Positions 50,198-56,661 of a stretch of DNA of 56,661 nt are shown piece by piece. Made by a program: the position numbers and the translations under genes. The notes under the pieces were generated by a model, which saw only the letters and a list, made by a program, of their open reading frames with translations, was not told the origin of the DNA and ran no database searches. This DNA comes from JBBSWA01 sp038046485 (GTDB lineage Archaea; Nanobdellota; Nanobdellia; Woesearchaeales; SM23-78). The stretch spans positions 1 through 56,661 of the forward strand of contig JBBSWA010000002.1 in NCBI GenBank assembly GCA_038046485.1, in the 5' to 3' direction. Numbering within the stretch: position 1 is the first letter of the stretch; each line of letters begins with the position of its first letter.

Positions 50198-50315
50198 CCG
50201 GACCTTTTTCTTTAAATGGTTTGTGGTTGTGTAAAATATAGGTTTTGGGAAGGGATGAGGATGTCATATGGTGGGCAATCTACTTTTTGTGAGAGCTAAG
50301 TGATAAATTGCTGGG

Positions 50316-50328
50316 CCATTCTAGAATA
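50316..50328. promoter_or_regulatory. Shared promoter motif CCATTCTAGAATA, copy 2
   Basis: Upstream of the 50380 gene, about 24 bp before its TATA-like box. Identical to copies at 42938 and 50876. Confidence 0.55.
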
Positions 50329-50379
50329 CCACTGGACCGGTAGCCATAAAGCTTATATATCTCTAAATGTTCTGAATCG

Positions 50380-50871
50380 ATGCGTATGAAACGACTCGTA
50401 AATGTTTCGCAAGAGGTGGGCAATTTAGGCGACCAGTTAGAAATTCTATCTGAATTGGTGATAACTCAGCCGGTTAAAGCATTGAAGCGGCTCTCTACAT
50501 TCACAGAGCTTCTACTCCCAAAGTATAAAAGAAAATTCAAGGATGGCTTGCTCGATGAACAAGAAAAAGCCTTGTTACAAGAAGAGTGGGAAGAAGAGCG
50601 CATCATCGTCGAGGATCTAGAAGAGCATCTGCGCCTAATCTTAGAAGACATCGATGTGGAGTTCAATAACAACCGAAATCTGATGAAGAACATTTTGATG
50701 GCTTATCATAAAGAAGCTAAGTATAATTTCGGGAATCGCATCGTGCAACTCTCAGATCTGATCGCAGGAAGCTTTCAAAGCGGTTTAAGCAAGGAACACA
50801 TCCGTACCGTTCTAGAGTTTGTCAACTTCGAACTGCATAAAACAAGCCAAGTCATCGGGAATGATTACTAG
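50380..50871 (+). CDS. Helical hypothetical protein
   Basis: 163 residues, all-helical and highly acidic in the middle (EEWEEERIIVEDLEEHLRL). No signal peptide or motif. The start MRMKRLVNVSQEV follows a TATA-like box; ATG 50386 is an alternative. Located 55 nt before the dCTP-deaminase fusion. Both genes carry the CCATTCTAGAATA motif upstream, so they may be co-regulated with gap. Confidence 0.6.
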   Translation: MRMKRLVNVSQEVGNLGDQLEILSELVITQPVKALKRLSTFTELLLPKYKRKFKDGLLDEQEKALLQEEWEEERIIVEDLEEHLRLILEDIDVEFNNNRNLMKNILMAYHKEAKYNFGNRIVQLSDLIAGSFQSGLSKEHIRTVLEFVNFELHKTSQVIGNDY

Positions 50872-50875
50872 GTTA

Positions 50876-50888
50876 CCATTCTAGAATA
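50876..50888. promoter_or_regulatory. Shared promoter motif CCATTCTAGAATA, copy 3
   Basis: Lies just upstream of the TATA-like box (about 50893-50901) of the dCTP-deaminase fusion gene. Identical to copies at 42938 and 50316. Confidence 0.55.
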
Positions 50889-50925
50889 AAAACATATTTA
50901 TAGGGGGTATAGAATTCTTTAGTTC

Positions 50926-52722
50926 ATGTCGTTAGAAAGGGTACTTGGCCATTGTCTTGCTTCTCAGGGAATTCGTCAATGGGTGGAGCAAGGAAAAATA
51001 ATCGTGCCTTCCATGCAGAAAGGACAGATACAACCTTCTTCTTTTGAGCCAGTCATTGGCGATGAGATTTTTATTTTAGATACAGAAGATGCAGGTCTTT
51101 TCAGACCACAAGCAAATGAGTCCATCTACAGAACTTTGCTTAAGTTACCAGGGCGTAAACGTCAAAGAATTCAGCTGCGCAAGGGGTTTGAACTCAAACG
51201 GGGATATACCTATATCGCTCCTCTTTCGTTAAAACTAAATTTGACAGAAAATGAAGTAGTGAGATCTTCTCCCAAAAGCAGCATTGGAAGAGTATTTTTG
51301 CAGACAAGAATGATGGCAGATTACAATCAGGGTTTTGAAGAAATACAAGGGAGAGAGGGTAAATCGCTGGACTCTTGGTTGCTCATTCAACCTCGTGCAT
51401 TTAATGTAGTGATTGCACCAGGGTTGTCTCTCAATCAGATAAGGTTTATGAATGGTTTGGATGCAAAACTTTCCGCCTCAGAAATTAAAGAGGAAATCGG
51501 GCAAAATCCTATTTTGTATACAAAAACAAGAGAGGGAGAAGTGGTTCCAGCGCAGCATTACATTACAGATGGGTTAAGGATCCACCTGGGTTTATCAGGC
51601 ATACATACAAATGGGATTGTGGGCTTAAGAGCGAGAAGAAATCCAGCAGCCATTGATTTGCGACTAAAAGAAGCCTATAAGGCAGAAGAATTCTTTGAGC
51701 CTCTTGTGCACAAGGAAGGGCGAATTGTGATAGACAGTTTAATGCAATACTACTTAATCGCTTCGCATGAAATATTAAAAATTCCAGCTCACCTAAACAG
51801 CGAATTAAGGCGATATTCCACTATAGGACTTGTGGGTCCTTTGGACTTTGCCGGTTTCATTGATAATGGTTTTGAAGGAGATTTAGTATTTGAGATTAGG
51901 TCTGATGAAATGTCTAATATGGAGTTAACAGATGGGATGCCAGTTAGCTACTTAGATTTTTTCAGAACCCCTGTTCCAGAGAAACTTTATGGTGCTGAAA
52001 TTGGTTCCAGTTATCAAGGTCAAACAGGAGTTAAGCCAGCTAAATACTTTGGACCCTTTGACTTCAAATTCGCAGCAAAAAACTATAAAAAATTAGATAG
52101 GGAAGTATTGGTTCAGGATGCAAGAGTGTTGCAAAGTCATAGGAAACAATCGGTTGGATTCGAGTGGATGGATGGTGCACAAGCAGAGACTCTTTTTGGG
52201 GATATTAACGGCGGGTTCTTCCAATCCAGGTATGATTGTGAGTATGATCCTGCTCTTCTTCAACTCCTCCCATATGTGGTGGTGTTCGGTCCGGATAAAA
52301 CAGTGTATTCTTATGTAAGAGCTGAGAATATTCAGGATTATGGAGAGGAGCGACTGTTTGGGAAGCATTCTATCGGTTTAGGAGGTCATATTGCTAGGGA
52401 GGATGCTCCAGATTATATCATGACTTGTCTAAATCGAGAGGCTTTTAGAGAAGAGGTCTCTATGGAAGGGACATATTCAGAGCCTAAGTTCTTAGGAACG
52501 TTGTTTCAATCGGACACGCCAGTAGATCAGGTTCATTTGGGTTTGATTTTTGCTGTGCACACAAAAGGAAGGGCTAGACAGAAAGAGTCTTCTATTGTTT
52601 CAGGTGAGATGAGGTCTATGGATGAACTGGTTAAGGATCCGAATCGCGATAGAAAATATGAAACTTGGAGCAGAGTCTTAATATCTCACTTGCCTCAATT
52701 GTACGAAAGGTCTCTTTCTTAG
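50926..52722 (+). CDS. Two-domain dCTP deaminase-type protein fused to a Nudix-like domain
   Basis: 598 residues. The first half has the nucleotide-binding RSSPKSSIGR (113-122). The second half has GFIDNGFEGDLVFEI (310-324), where the Glu in GFEG is the catalytic position, as in double-domain dCTP deaminases of bacteria. Residues about 440-595 carry GLGGHI (484-489) and REAFREE (504-510), a Nudix-like helix. The enzyme should deaminate dCTP to dUTP; the fused domain may hydrolyse or sense a nucleotide. Full-length fusion in one frame. Confidence 0.78.
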   Translation: MSLERVLGHCLASQGIRQWVEQGKIIVPSMQKGQIQPSSFEPVIGDEIFILDTEDAGLFRPQANESIYRTLLKLPGRKRQRIQLRKGFELKRGYTYIAPLSLKLNLTENEVVRSSPKSSIGRVFLQTRMMADYNQGFEEIQGREGKSLDSWLLIQPRAFNVVIAPGLSLNQIRFMNGLDAKLSASEIKEEIGQNPILYTKTREGEVVPAQHYITDGLRIHLGLSGIHTNGIVGLRARRNPAAIDLRLKEAYKAEEFFEPLVHKEGRIVIDSLMQYYLIASHEILKIPAHLNSELRRYSTIGLVGPLDFAGFIDNGFEGDLVFEIRSDEMSNMELTDGMPVSYLDFFRTPVPEKLYGAEIGSSYQGQTGVKPAKYFGPFDFKFAAKNYKKLDREVLVQDARVLQSHRKQSVGFEWMDGAQAETLFGDINGGFFQSRYDCEYDPALLQLLPYVVVFGPDKTVYSYVRAENIQDYGEERLFGKHSIGLGGHIAREDAPDYIMTCLNREAFREEVSMEGTYSEPKFLGTLFQSDTPVDQVHLGLIFAVHTKGRARQKESSIVSGEMRSMDELVKDPNRDRKYETWSRVLISHLPQLYERSLS

Positions 52723-52814
52723 GTTGTATCAAGCTAGTAGTGCCTTAAGAACAATGTCCTAAGAAAAAGGTTACATATAATTATGTATAATTTATGTATA
52801 ATTCTTTCAAGACA

Positions 52815-52878
52815 AGGTTTTCAAAAAAGAAAAGGATAAGAAAAAAAGAAATAAGTTGTTTGGTTTTATCCAAACAAT
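52815..52878 (-). terminator. Hairpin terminator of the secreted-repeat gene
   Basis: Inverted repeat TTGTTTGG/CCAAACAA (about 52857-52878) overlaps the stop of the minus-strand gene and is followed, reading that strand, by a T-rich run. The 52783-52804 stretch nearby holds a tandem ATGTATAATT repeat. Confidence 0.5.
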
Positions 52879-53438
52879 TGAGCGGCTAGGCCAACTACGC
52901 CTACACTGTTTCGCTTGTTCACAAAGCGCTTATCAGATCTACTCGGTCCGAAGATCCAAGCAGCCATACCCATAACACCTTCTACTTTTTCATAGAGAGT
53001 GGCGGTTTCTAAGCGTAAGGGGAACAATCGTCCAGCCATTCCAACAACACCGATGGCGTTGGTGATTTCAGCTGGCGTGTAAAACGCTTCTTCGCTGGTA
53101 ATGCCTGGGATTTGTCCTTCTTCAATTAATCGTAAGCCCTCATTCTCTCGAAGAGAAGCTAGAGTATTGGATTGAACAAAGTTGGCTGCGCCAGGATTGT
53201 TGTACTCATTGTTGTATCGCAAGAAGTACGGGTTAGTGCCTATTTGAGGCATAACTCGTTCAGCACTGTAAATGGTGGGCGAAATAGATCGAGTAGAATC
53301 TTCCATAAAAAAGCTAGGTAGGTTCTTTCGAGATAATCCGTCGTATACACTTACGACTCCGTATTCTCCGTCTTGGGCTAGAGCAAAGACGCTCCCAATT
53401 AAAAGCCCCATTAACATTATTAGCAGTCGGTTCTTCAT
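52866..53438 (-). CDS. Secreted protein with three internal GVVGMA-type repeats
   Basis: 190 residues with a signal peptide (MKNRLLIMLMGLLIGSVFALA). The mature part ends in three related blocks, NAIGVVGMAGRLF, EGVMGMAAWIFG and NSVGVVGLAAQLFG, each Gly/Val then a hydrophobic helix-like stretch. Such repeats could self-assemble or insert in a membrane. Next gene upstream is also a secreted repeat protein, so the pair may form surface structures. No known family. Confidence 0.65.
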   Translation of the reverse strand: MKNRLLIMLMGLLIGSVFALAQDGEYGVVSVYDGLSRKNLPSFFMEDSTRSISPTIYSAERVMPQIGTNPYFLRYNNEYNNPGAANFVQSNTLASLRENEGLRLIEEGQIPGITSEEAFYTPAEITNAIGVVGMAGRLFPLRLETATLYEKVEGVMGMAAWIFGPSRSDKRFVNKRNSVGVVGLAAQLFG

Positions 53439-53637
53439 TATTCACCCCTCCGAAAGGTTTTTTGGATGGTTATCGTCGTGTTGTGATCTCCTTATATTTA
53501 AACTTTTCCTTTGCCTATCTCTGGTTTCTATATATAGGTTCTCTGTGAAGGAAATCCAACAATGGCTTGAGAAGTGGCTTTGTTTTTAAAGCTTTCTATT
53601 ACCTTGAAAGGGAAAGTTCAAATTAATAAAAAAATGT

Positions 53638-54849
53638 TTACGGATCGCTGTAGATCCACTGGTTTTTAGGTCCTCGAATCTCAGGATTGAAGGCAAAGTT
53701 AGGGTTGGGGGCAAAGTTTTCAAAGCCTCCAATGAATCCGCCTCGGTTTCGTAGTTCCATGGGTCCAGGGATAAAACCAAATCGATCTCGGTTTTCCATA
53801 GGTCCTGGGTTGAATCCGCTTCGGTCTCGAATCTCCATGGGTCCAGGGATAAATCCTCCTCGGTTTCTGGTTTCATCAGGTCCAGGGATAAATCCGCCTC
53901 GGTTTCTGGTTTCATCAGGTCCAGGGATAAATCCGCCTCGGTTTCGAGTTTCTTCGGGTCCAGGGGCAAAGCCGCCTCGGTTTCGGGTTTCTTCTTGGCC
54001 TGGGTTGAATCCGCCTCGATTGCGGGTTTCCATGGCTCCAGAGGTGAATCCGCCTCGGTTTCGTGTTTCCATAGCGCCCGTGTTGAATTCTCGTTGACCA
54101 TTTCGTAGTTCGCTGCCCGGTAGGAAGTCAATGCGGGGGTTGCGTACTTCTAGGCTGTTGACAAAGGCACCTTTGTAGCAGGGTTGAATGCCTGCTCCGC
54201 CTTGTCCTCCTCCAACATCAGCAAAGAGTCGGTGGTGGCCTTGTCGGTATTGAAATTGCTCAGCTAAAGGAAGTTGGTTGAATCGTTCAGCAGAGATAGG
54301 ATCAACAGATTCATAGTAGTCGTTGAAGGTTTGTGTTTCATCGTCAACGTGAGTGTAATCTTTGTATTGATTGGTATTATGGTGGATATCTTGACTGTAT
54401 TCAATGTCATTATACCACGTGGCAGGATCTACTGTGGTGTGTTCTTCACTGTATTCCTTAACTGTGGTGCTTGGGTCGTGTTCAATGAGGACATCTTGAT
54501 GGTCAAGGGCGTATTGGGGGTTGTCAAAGTGATTGGGGTTGGAAAATACGATGGCTGCTTCTTTATAGCTTCGAACTTGGCTTTGAGCCCCGTTATCACA
54601 GTAGCCTTGGTAAGTAGTGCTTGGATAGGAGCTAATAGCTCCATTGAGGTAGCTTACAGCAGGGGAAGTAGCTGCAGTATAAGGCTCAGTAAATCCGTAT
54701 CGCGGAAGGCCATAGGCTCCACCTTGTGCAAATCCTTGTCCCATGCCGCCTTGGCCGCCTTGAACAGGGGGATAAGGATCTATATGGGCAAAGCTAAGGG
54801 TAGCTAAAACAAGGAAGATTCCAAGGTAGACTAATCTCTTAGCGTGCAT
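53638..54849 (-). CDS. Secreted protein with nine 13-residue tandem repeats
   Basis: 403 residues with a signal peptide ending near LSFAH. A Gly/Gln-rich and then Tyr/Asp/His-rich region follows. Residues 261-377 are nine units of ETRNRGGF-x-PG-x-x (for example ETRNRGGFIPGPD). The repeats are hydrophilic and charge-balanced. Few Cys (CDNG, QPCYKG). Probably an extracellular matrix, adhesin or host-contact protein; inference only. Confidence 0.75.
   Translation of the reverse strand: MHAKRLVYLGIFLVLATLSFAHIDPYPPVQGGQGGMGQGFAQGGAYGLPRYGFTEPYTAATSPAVSYLNGAISSYPSTTYQGYCDNGAQSQVRSYKEAAIVFSNPNHFDNPQYALDHQDVLIEHDPSTTVKEYSEEHTTVDPATWYNDIEYSQDIHHNTNQYKDYTHVDDETQTFNDYYESVDPISAERFNQLPLAEQFQYRQGHHRLFADVGGGQGGAGIQPCYKGAFVNSLEVRNPRIDFLPGSELRNGQREFNTGAMETRNRGGFTSGAMETRNRGGFNPGQEETRNRGGFAPGPEETRNRGGFIPGPDETRNRGGFIPGPDETRNRGGFIPGPMEIRDRSGFNPGPMENRDRFGFIPGPMELRNRGGFIGGFENFAPNPNFAFNPEIRGPKNQWIYSDP
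53719..54069. repeat. 39-bp coding tandem repeat, nine copies
   Basis: Encodes the 13-residue units of the 53638-54849 protein. Copies 4 and 5 are almost identical at DNA level, while units 7-8 have diverged (RDRSGF, RDRFGF), so the array expands by recent duplication and drifts. Repeat number may differ between strains. Confidence 0.9.
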
Positions 54850-54933
54850 AGAAGAGGTTTGAGCTGAAATACTATTTAAATCTTTCGTTTTTAGTTACTA
54901 TAAAGTGATAAATTACAGCCTTTTCTTCACTAA

Positions 54934-55066
54934 CAAAAATTTCGTGGGTTTGAAGCCCCATACGTTAGCACAAAATTTTTGGGAGTTCCAAAAATCCGCT
55001 TGCAGAAGCGAGGAGCGTAAAGTCACGGGCTTTAGCCCGTGGATAGTTTTGAGTGGCGGATTTTTG
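54934..55066. mobile_element. IS200/IS605-like end-hairpin relic
   Basis: Two nested hairpin modules: CAAAAATTT/AAATTTTTG (54934-54942 / 54973-54981) around GTGGGTTTGAAGCCCCA, and CAAAAATCCGC/GCGGATTTTTG (54989-54999 / 55056-55066) around CACGGGCTTTAGCCCGTG. Subterminal hairpins of this kind are typical of IS605-family ends. No transposase remains, so it looks like a PATE/MITE-type derivative. It overlaps the end of rnp4. Confidence 0.65.
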
Positions 55067-55373
55067 TTACATACGGCATCCGCATATACTCTTTACAAAC
55101 TCCGCAGGTATACACAACTTTGTGCTGGGTCAATCGCACTCGACAGTTTACACCAGGCATTAAGTAAGAATGGCACTTCTTGCAGAATCTTCGTTTATAC
55201 TCGTGTGGCATCTGAACCCGAGCCTTCATCGCAATCTTCCGAGCAAGCTCTACATAACGATTCGAGAGTTCAGGTCGCTTCTTGAACTGCTCTTCAGCCT
55301 CCAAAAATAAGGTATGAATACGGTCCACTGCCAGTTTTTTCTTTTCTTTCGGATCCTTGAATTTCTTGGGCAT
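55032..55373 (-). CDS. rnp4: RNase P protein component 4 (Rpp21/Rnp4)
   Basis: 113 residues from ATG 55373 (TATA-like box upstream; the longer 55421 start would add an unlikely hydrophobic stretch). ERYVELARKIA-type helix (NRYVELARKIAMKARV), zinc ribbon C-KK-C and C-GV-C, ending CKEYMRMPY. Processes tRNA 5' ends together with RNase P RNA. The last 12 or so residues and the TAA lie in the inserted IS605-like element. Confidence 0.92.
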   Translation of the reverse strand: MPKKFKDPKEKKKLAVDRIHTLFLEAEEQFKKRPELSNRYVELARKIAMKARVQMPHEYKRRFCKKCHSYLMPGVNCRVRLTQHKVVYTCGVCKEYMRMPYVTKIRHSKLSTG

Positions 55374-55524
55374 TCTTAAACAAAGATCAGCCAGGCATAA
55401 AAAGCTTATGAAAAAGCACATAAATCGCCGACCGGTCAGGGAGGCGCTCTGTACGTTATGTCTTTCTGTACGTTATGTTTTTTAGTCTCTAAATACATAT
55501 AAACCTAAAAGCATATCCAAACAG

Positions 55525-56151
55525 ATGCAAATCCTCAATTTAGACATCGATCGCTTGAACCATGCTGCCTTCAAGATCAAGGGCAGCCAGACAATATATA
55601 TAGATCCATTTCACATCAAGGAAGGTTTAGAACCTGCGGATATCCTTCTGATCAGTCATGAGCATTTCGATCATTGCAGTCCAGAGGACATAAAAAAGAT
55701 TGCCAATGAAAACACGACCTTAGTCACCGTCGCCGATAACCTGAGCAAGCTCCACAATCTAAAACTAAAAGAAGTCTTGCTCGTAGAACCTGGGAAAACG
55801 ATTACCATCGGAAGCGCCAAGATCGAAGCCGTTCCTGCGTACAACACCAACAAGCATTTCCATCCCAAAGATAATTGCTGGGTGGGTTTCATTGTAGAGA
55901 TGGACGGCAACCGTGTCTATCATGGTGGCGACACCGACTTCATCCCAGAAATGGCTTCTTTCAAGACGGACATCGCTCTCTTGCCCGTATCCGGAACCTA
56001 CGTGATGACAGCCGAGGAAGCCGTACAAGCCATCGCTGCCATCAAACCAAAAATTGCCATTCCTATGCATTATGGGGACATCATCGGTACCGTAGCCGAT
56101 GCAGAAAGATTCAAGGAATTAGTCAAAGGCTGTGAAGTAAGGATTTTATGA
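55525..56151 (+). CDS. Metallo-beta-lactamase-fold hydrolase (UPF0173-like)
   Basis: 208 residues. Metal motif SHEHFDH (50-56), then VPAYN, HGGDTDF (near 133) and IPMHYGD near 181, in the order of the YtkL-type MBL hydrolases. Start ATG 55525 after TATA-like AT-rich DNA. The substrate is unknown. Ends overlapping the convergent cupin stop by 6 nt. Confidence 0.87.
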   Translation: MQILNLDIDRLNHAAFKIKGSQTIYIDPFHIKEGLEPADILLISHEHFDHCSPEDIKKIANENTTLVTVADNLSKLHNLKLKEVLLVEPGKTITIGSAKIEAVPAYNTNKHFHPKDNCWVGFIVEMDGNRVYHGGDTDFIPEMASFKTDIALLPVSGTYVMTAEEAVQAIAAIKPKIAIPMHYGDIIGTVADAERFKELVKGCEVRIL

Positions 56152-56460
56152 TTTCTTACTCGCTGTCAACATCACCGCAATCTGTTCTCCATCCACTTCC
56201 GCACTGTGCACCGTATTCTTCAGGAATTCAATGCGATCACCGGGGTTCAATACAAACCTCTCTTTACCAATAACAAACCTCATTCTTCCTTTGACCATGA
56301 CCCGTACCTCATCGTAAGGATGGCTGTGGTCTGGATACGCGTCCCCGGGGTTGGAAGTGAATAAGTTAGGATCCAATCCTTCTGCGATGAGTTCTTTTTC
56401 AAGTAAACCTAGCGTGGGTTTTCCAGTGCGTTTCCATCGGGTGACTTTAACCTTTTGCAT
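56146..56460 (-). CDS. Single-domain cupin protein
   Basis: 104 residues with the cupin metal motif PDHSHPYDEVRVMVKG (His, His, Glu) and the second motif LNPGDRIEF. Small double-stranded beta-helix protein; could be an isomerase, dioxygenase or ligand sensor. No partner identified. Confidence 0.87.
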   Translation of the reverse strand: MQKVKVTRWKRTGKPTLGLLEKELIAEGLDPNLFTSNPGDAYPDHSHPYDEVRVMVKGRMRFVIGKERFVLNPGDRIEFLKNTVHSAEVDGEQIAVMLTASKKS

Positions 56461-56510
56461 GAGTATCTGTAAGGATTAGCTTTATATATAGCTTTTTGTT
56501 ATAAGCGCTT

Positions 56511-56661
56511 ATGGGTTACAATACAGCTCCTTCAGGGTATCAAGTCCAGCAACCGCTCTACCAGGTGCAAAACTATGTCGGTCGTCCAAGGCAGAAAAAG
56601 TGGGTCTCCGGAACCTGTACTTGCATGAAACAAGGAGCTTGTAGGGGTACGTGTCTTCCTA
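56511..56661 (+). CDS. Hypothetical protein, partial (runs off the window)
   Basis: Open from ATG 56511 for 50 codons to the window edge. Starts MGYNTAPSGYQVQQ, a low-complexity Q/Y region, then a Cys-rich stretch (GTCTCMKQGACRGTC) that may bind metal. TATA box (about 56480-56490) lies 25 nt upstream, supporting a leaderless start. Family unknown. Confidence 0.6.
   Translation, partial: MGYNTAPSGYQVQQPLYQVQNYVGRPRQKKWVSGTCTCMKQGACRGTCLP

Noticed and set aside
53719..54069. CRISPR-like direct repeats at 39-bp period
   Set aside because: The repeats are contiguous, in frame and encode a 13-residue protein repeat; there are no spacers.
55375..55421. Longer start of the Rnp4 ORF (MCFFISFLCLADLCLR)
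   Set aside because: The hydrophobic extension is atypical for Rnp4, and a TATA-like element overlaps it; ATG 55373 gives the family start.

Overview
The window is an archaeal chromosome segment, most likely from a DPANN-type lineage. The archaeal evidence is TFE-alpha, eL33 (L35Ae), archaeal SepF, RNase P protein 4 (Rpp21), SecD/SecF, class III (pilin-type) signal peptides, two tRNA genes with bulge-helix-bulge introns, and TATA boxes about 25 bases upstream of leaderless start codons. Bacterial-type genes are mixed in: class I GAPDH, the NrdR repressor, a GAF-GGDEF protein, a dCTP-deaminase/Nudix-like fusion and DDAH. I cannot place it below that level from the sequence alone.

Layout. 1-7.1 kb: large coiled-coil membrane or secreted proteins of unknown function, with a VapC remnant. 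7.1-14.3 kb: transporter, eL33, GTPase, phosphoribosyltransferase, tRNA-Ser and several toxin-antitoxin pairs. 14.4-18.3 kb: radical SAM protein, a DUF5680-like gene broken by an in-frame TGA, a tandem hairpin array, TatD and a frameshifted IMPase. 18.3-22.5 kb: VapBC, rhomboid, the ArvA/ArvB/ArvC (OapABC) trio and two pilin-like proteins. 22.5-27.5 kb: a candidate structured RNA, SecF-SecD, tRNA-Val and a methyltransferase. 27.7-30 kb: a three-gene operon of unknown function. 30-36.6 kb: TFE, Nudix-like protein, phosphoesterase, DDAH, ZPR1, SepF and envelope proteins. 36.7-45.2 kb: GGDEF protein, HerA-like ATPase, M50 protease, CTP synthase, GAPDH and PGK. 45.2-52.7 kb: nucleotide metabolism (cytidine deaminase, cobalamin adenosyltransferase, B12-dependent NrdJ, NrdR with two NrdR boxes, dCTP-deaminase fusion). 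52.8-56.7 kb: two secreted repeat proteins, an IS605-like relic inside the end of rnp4, a metal-dependent hydrolase and a cupin.

Most notable is a four-copy mobile element of 126-178 bp (4.5, 19.8, 21.8 and 27.5 kb). It has perfect terminal inverted repeats and direct repeats at some insertion sites. Its core keeps base pairing by compensatory changes and always carries a UNCG-type tetraloop, so it looks like a mobile structured RNA (or folded single-stranded DNA). Separate tandem hairpin arrays (16.6 and 30.7 kb) and a 17-bp-stem RNA candidate at 22.5 kb add to an unusually RNA-structured set of intergenic regions.

Functional modules: nrdR-nrdJ-adenosyltransferase is a complete B12-dependent dNTP module with its own operator. 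SepF, ArvABC, the pilins and SecDF describe an envelope, division and vesicle programme. Five toxin-antitoxin loci are present, two of them with convergent genes that overlap at their 3' ends.
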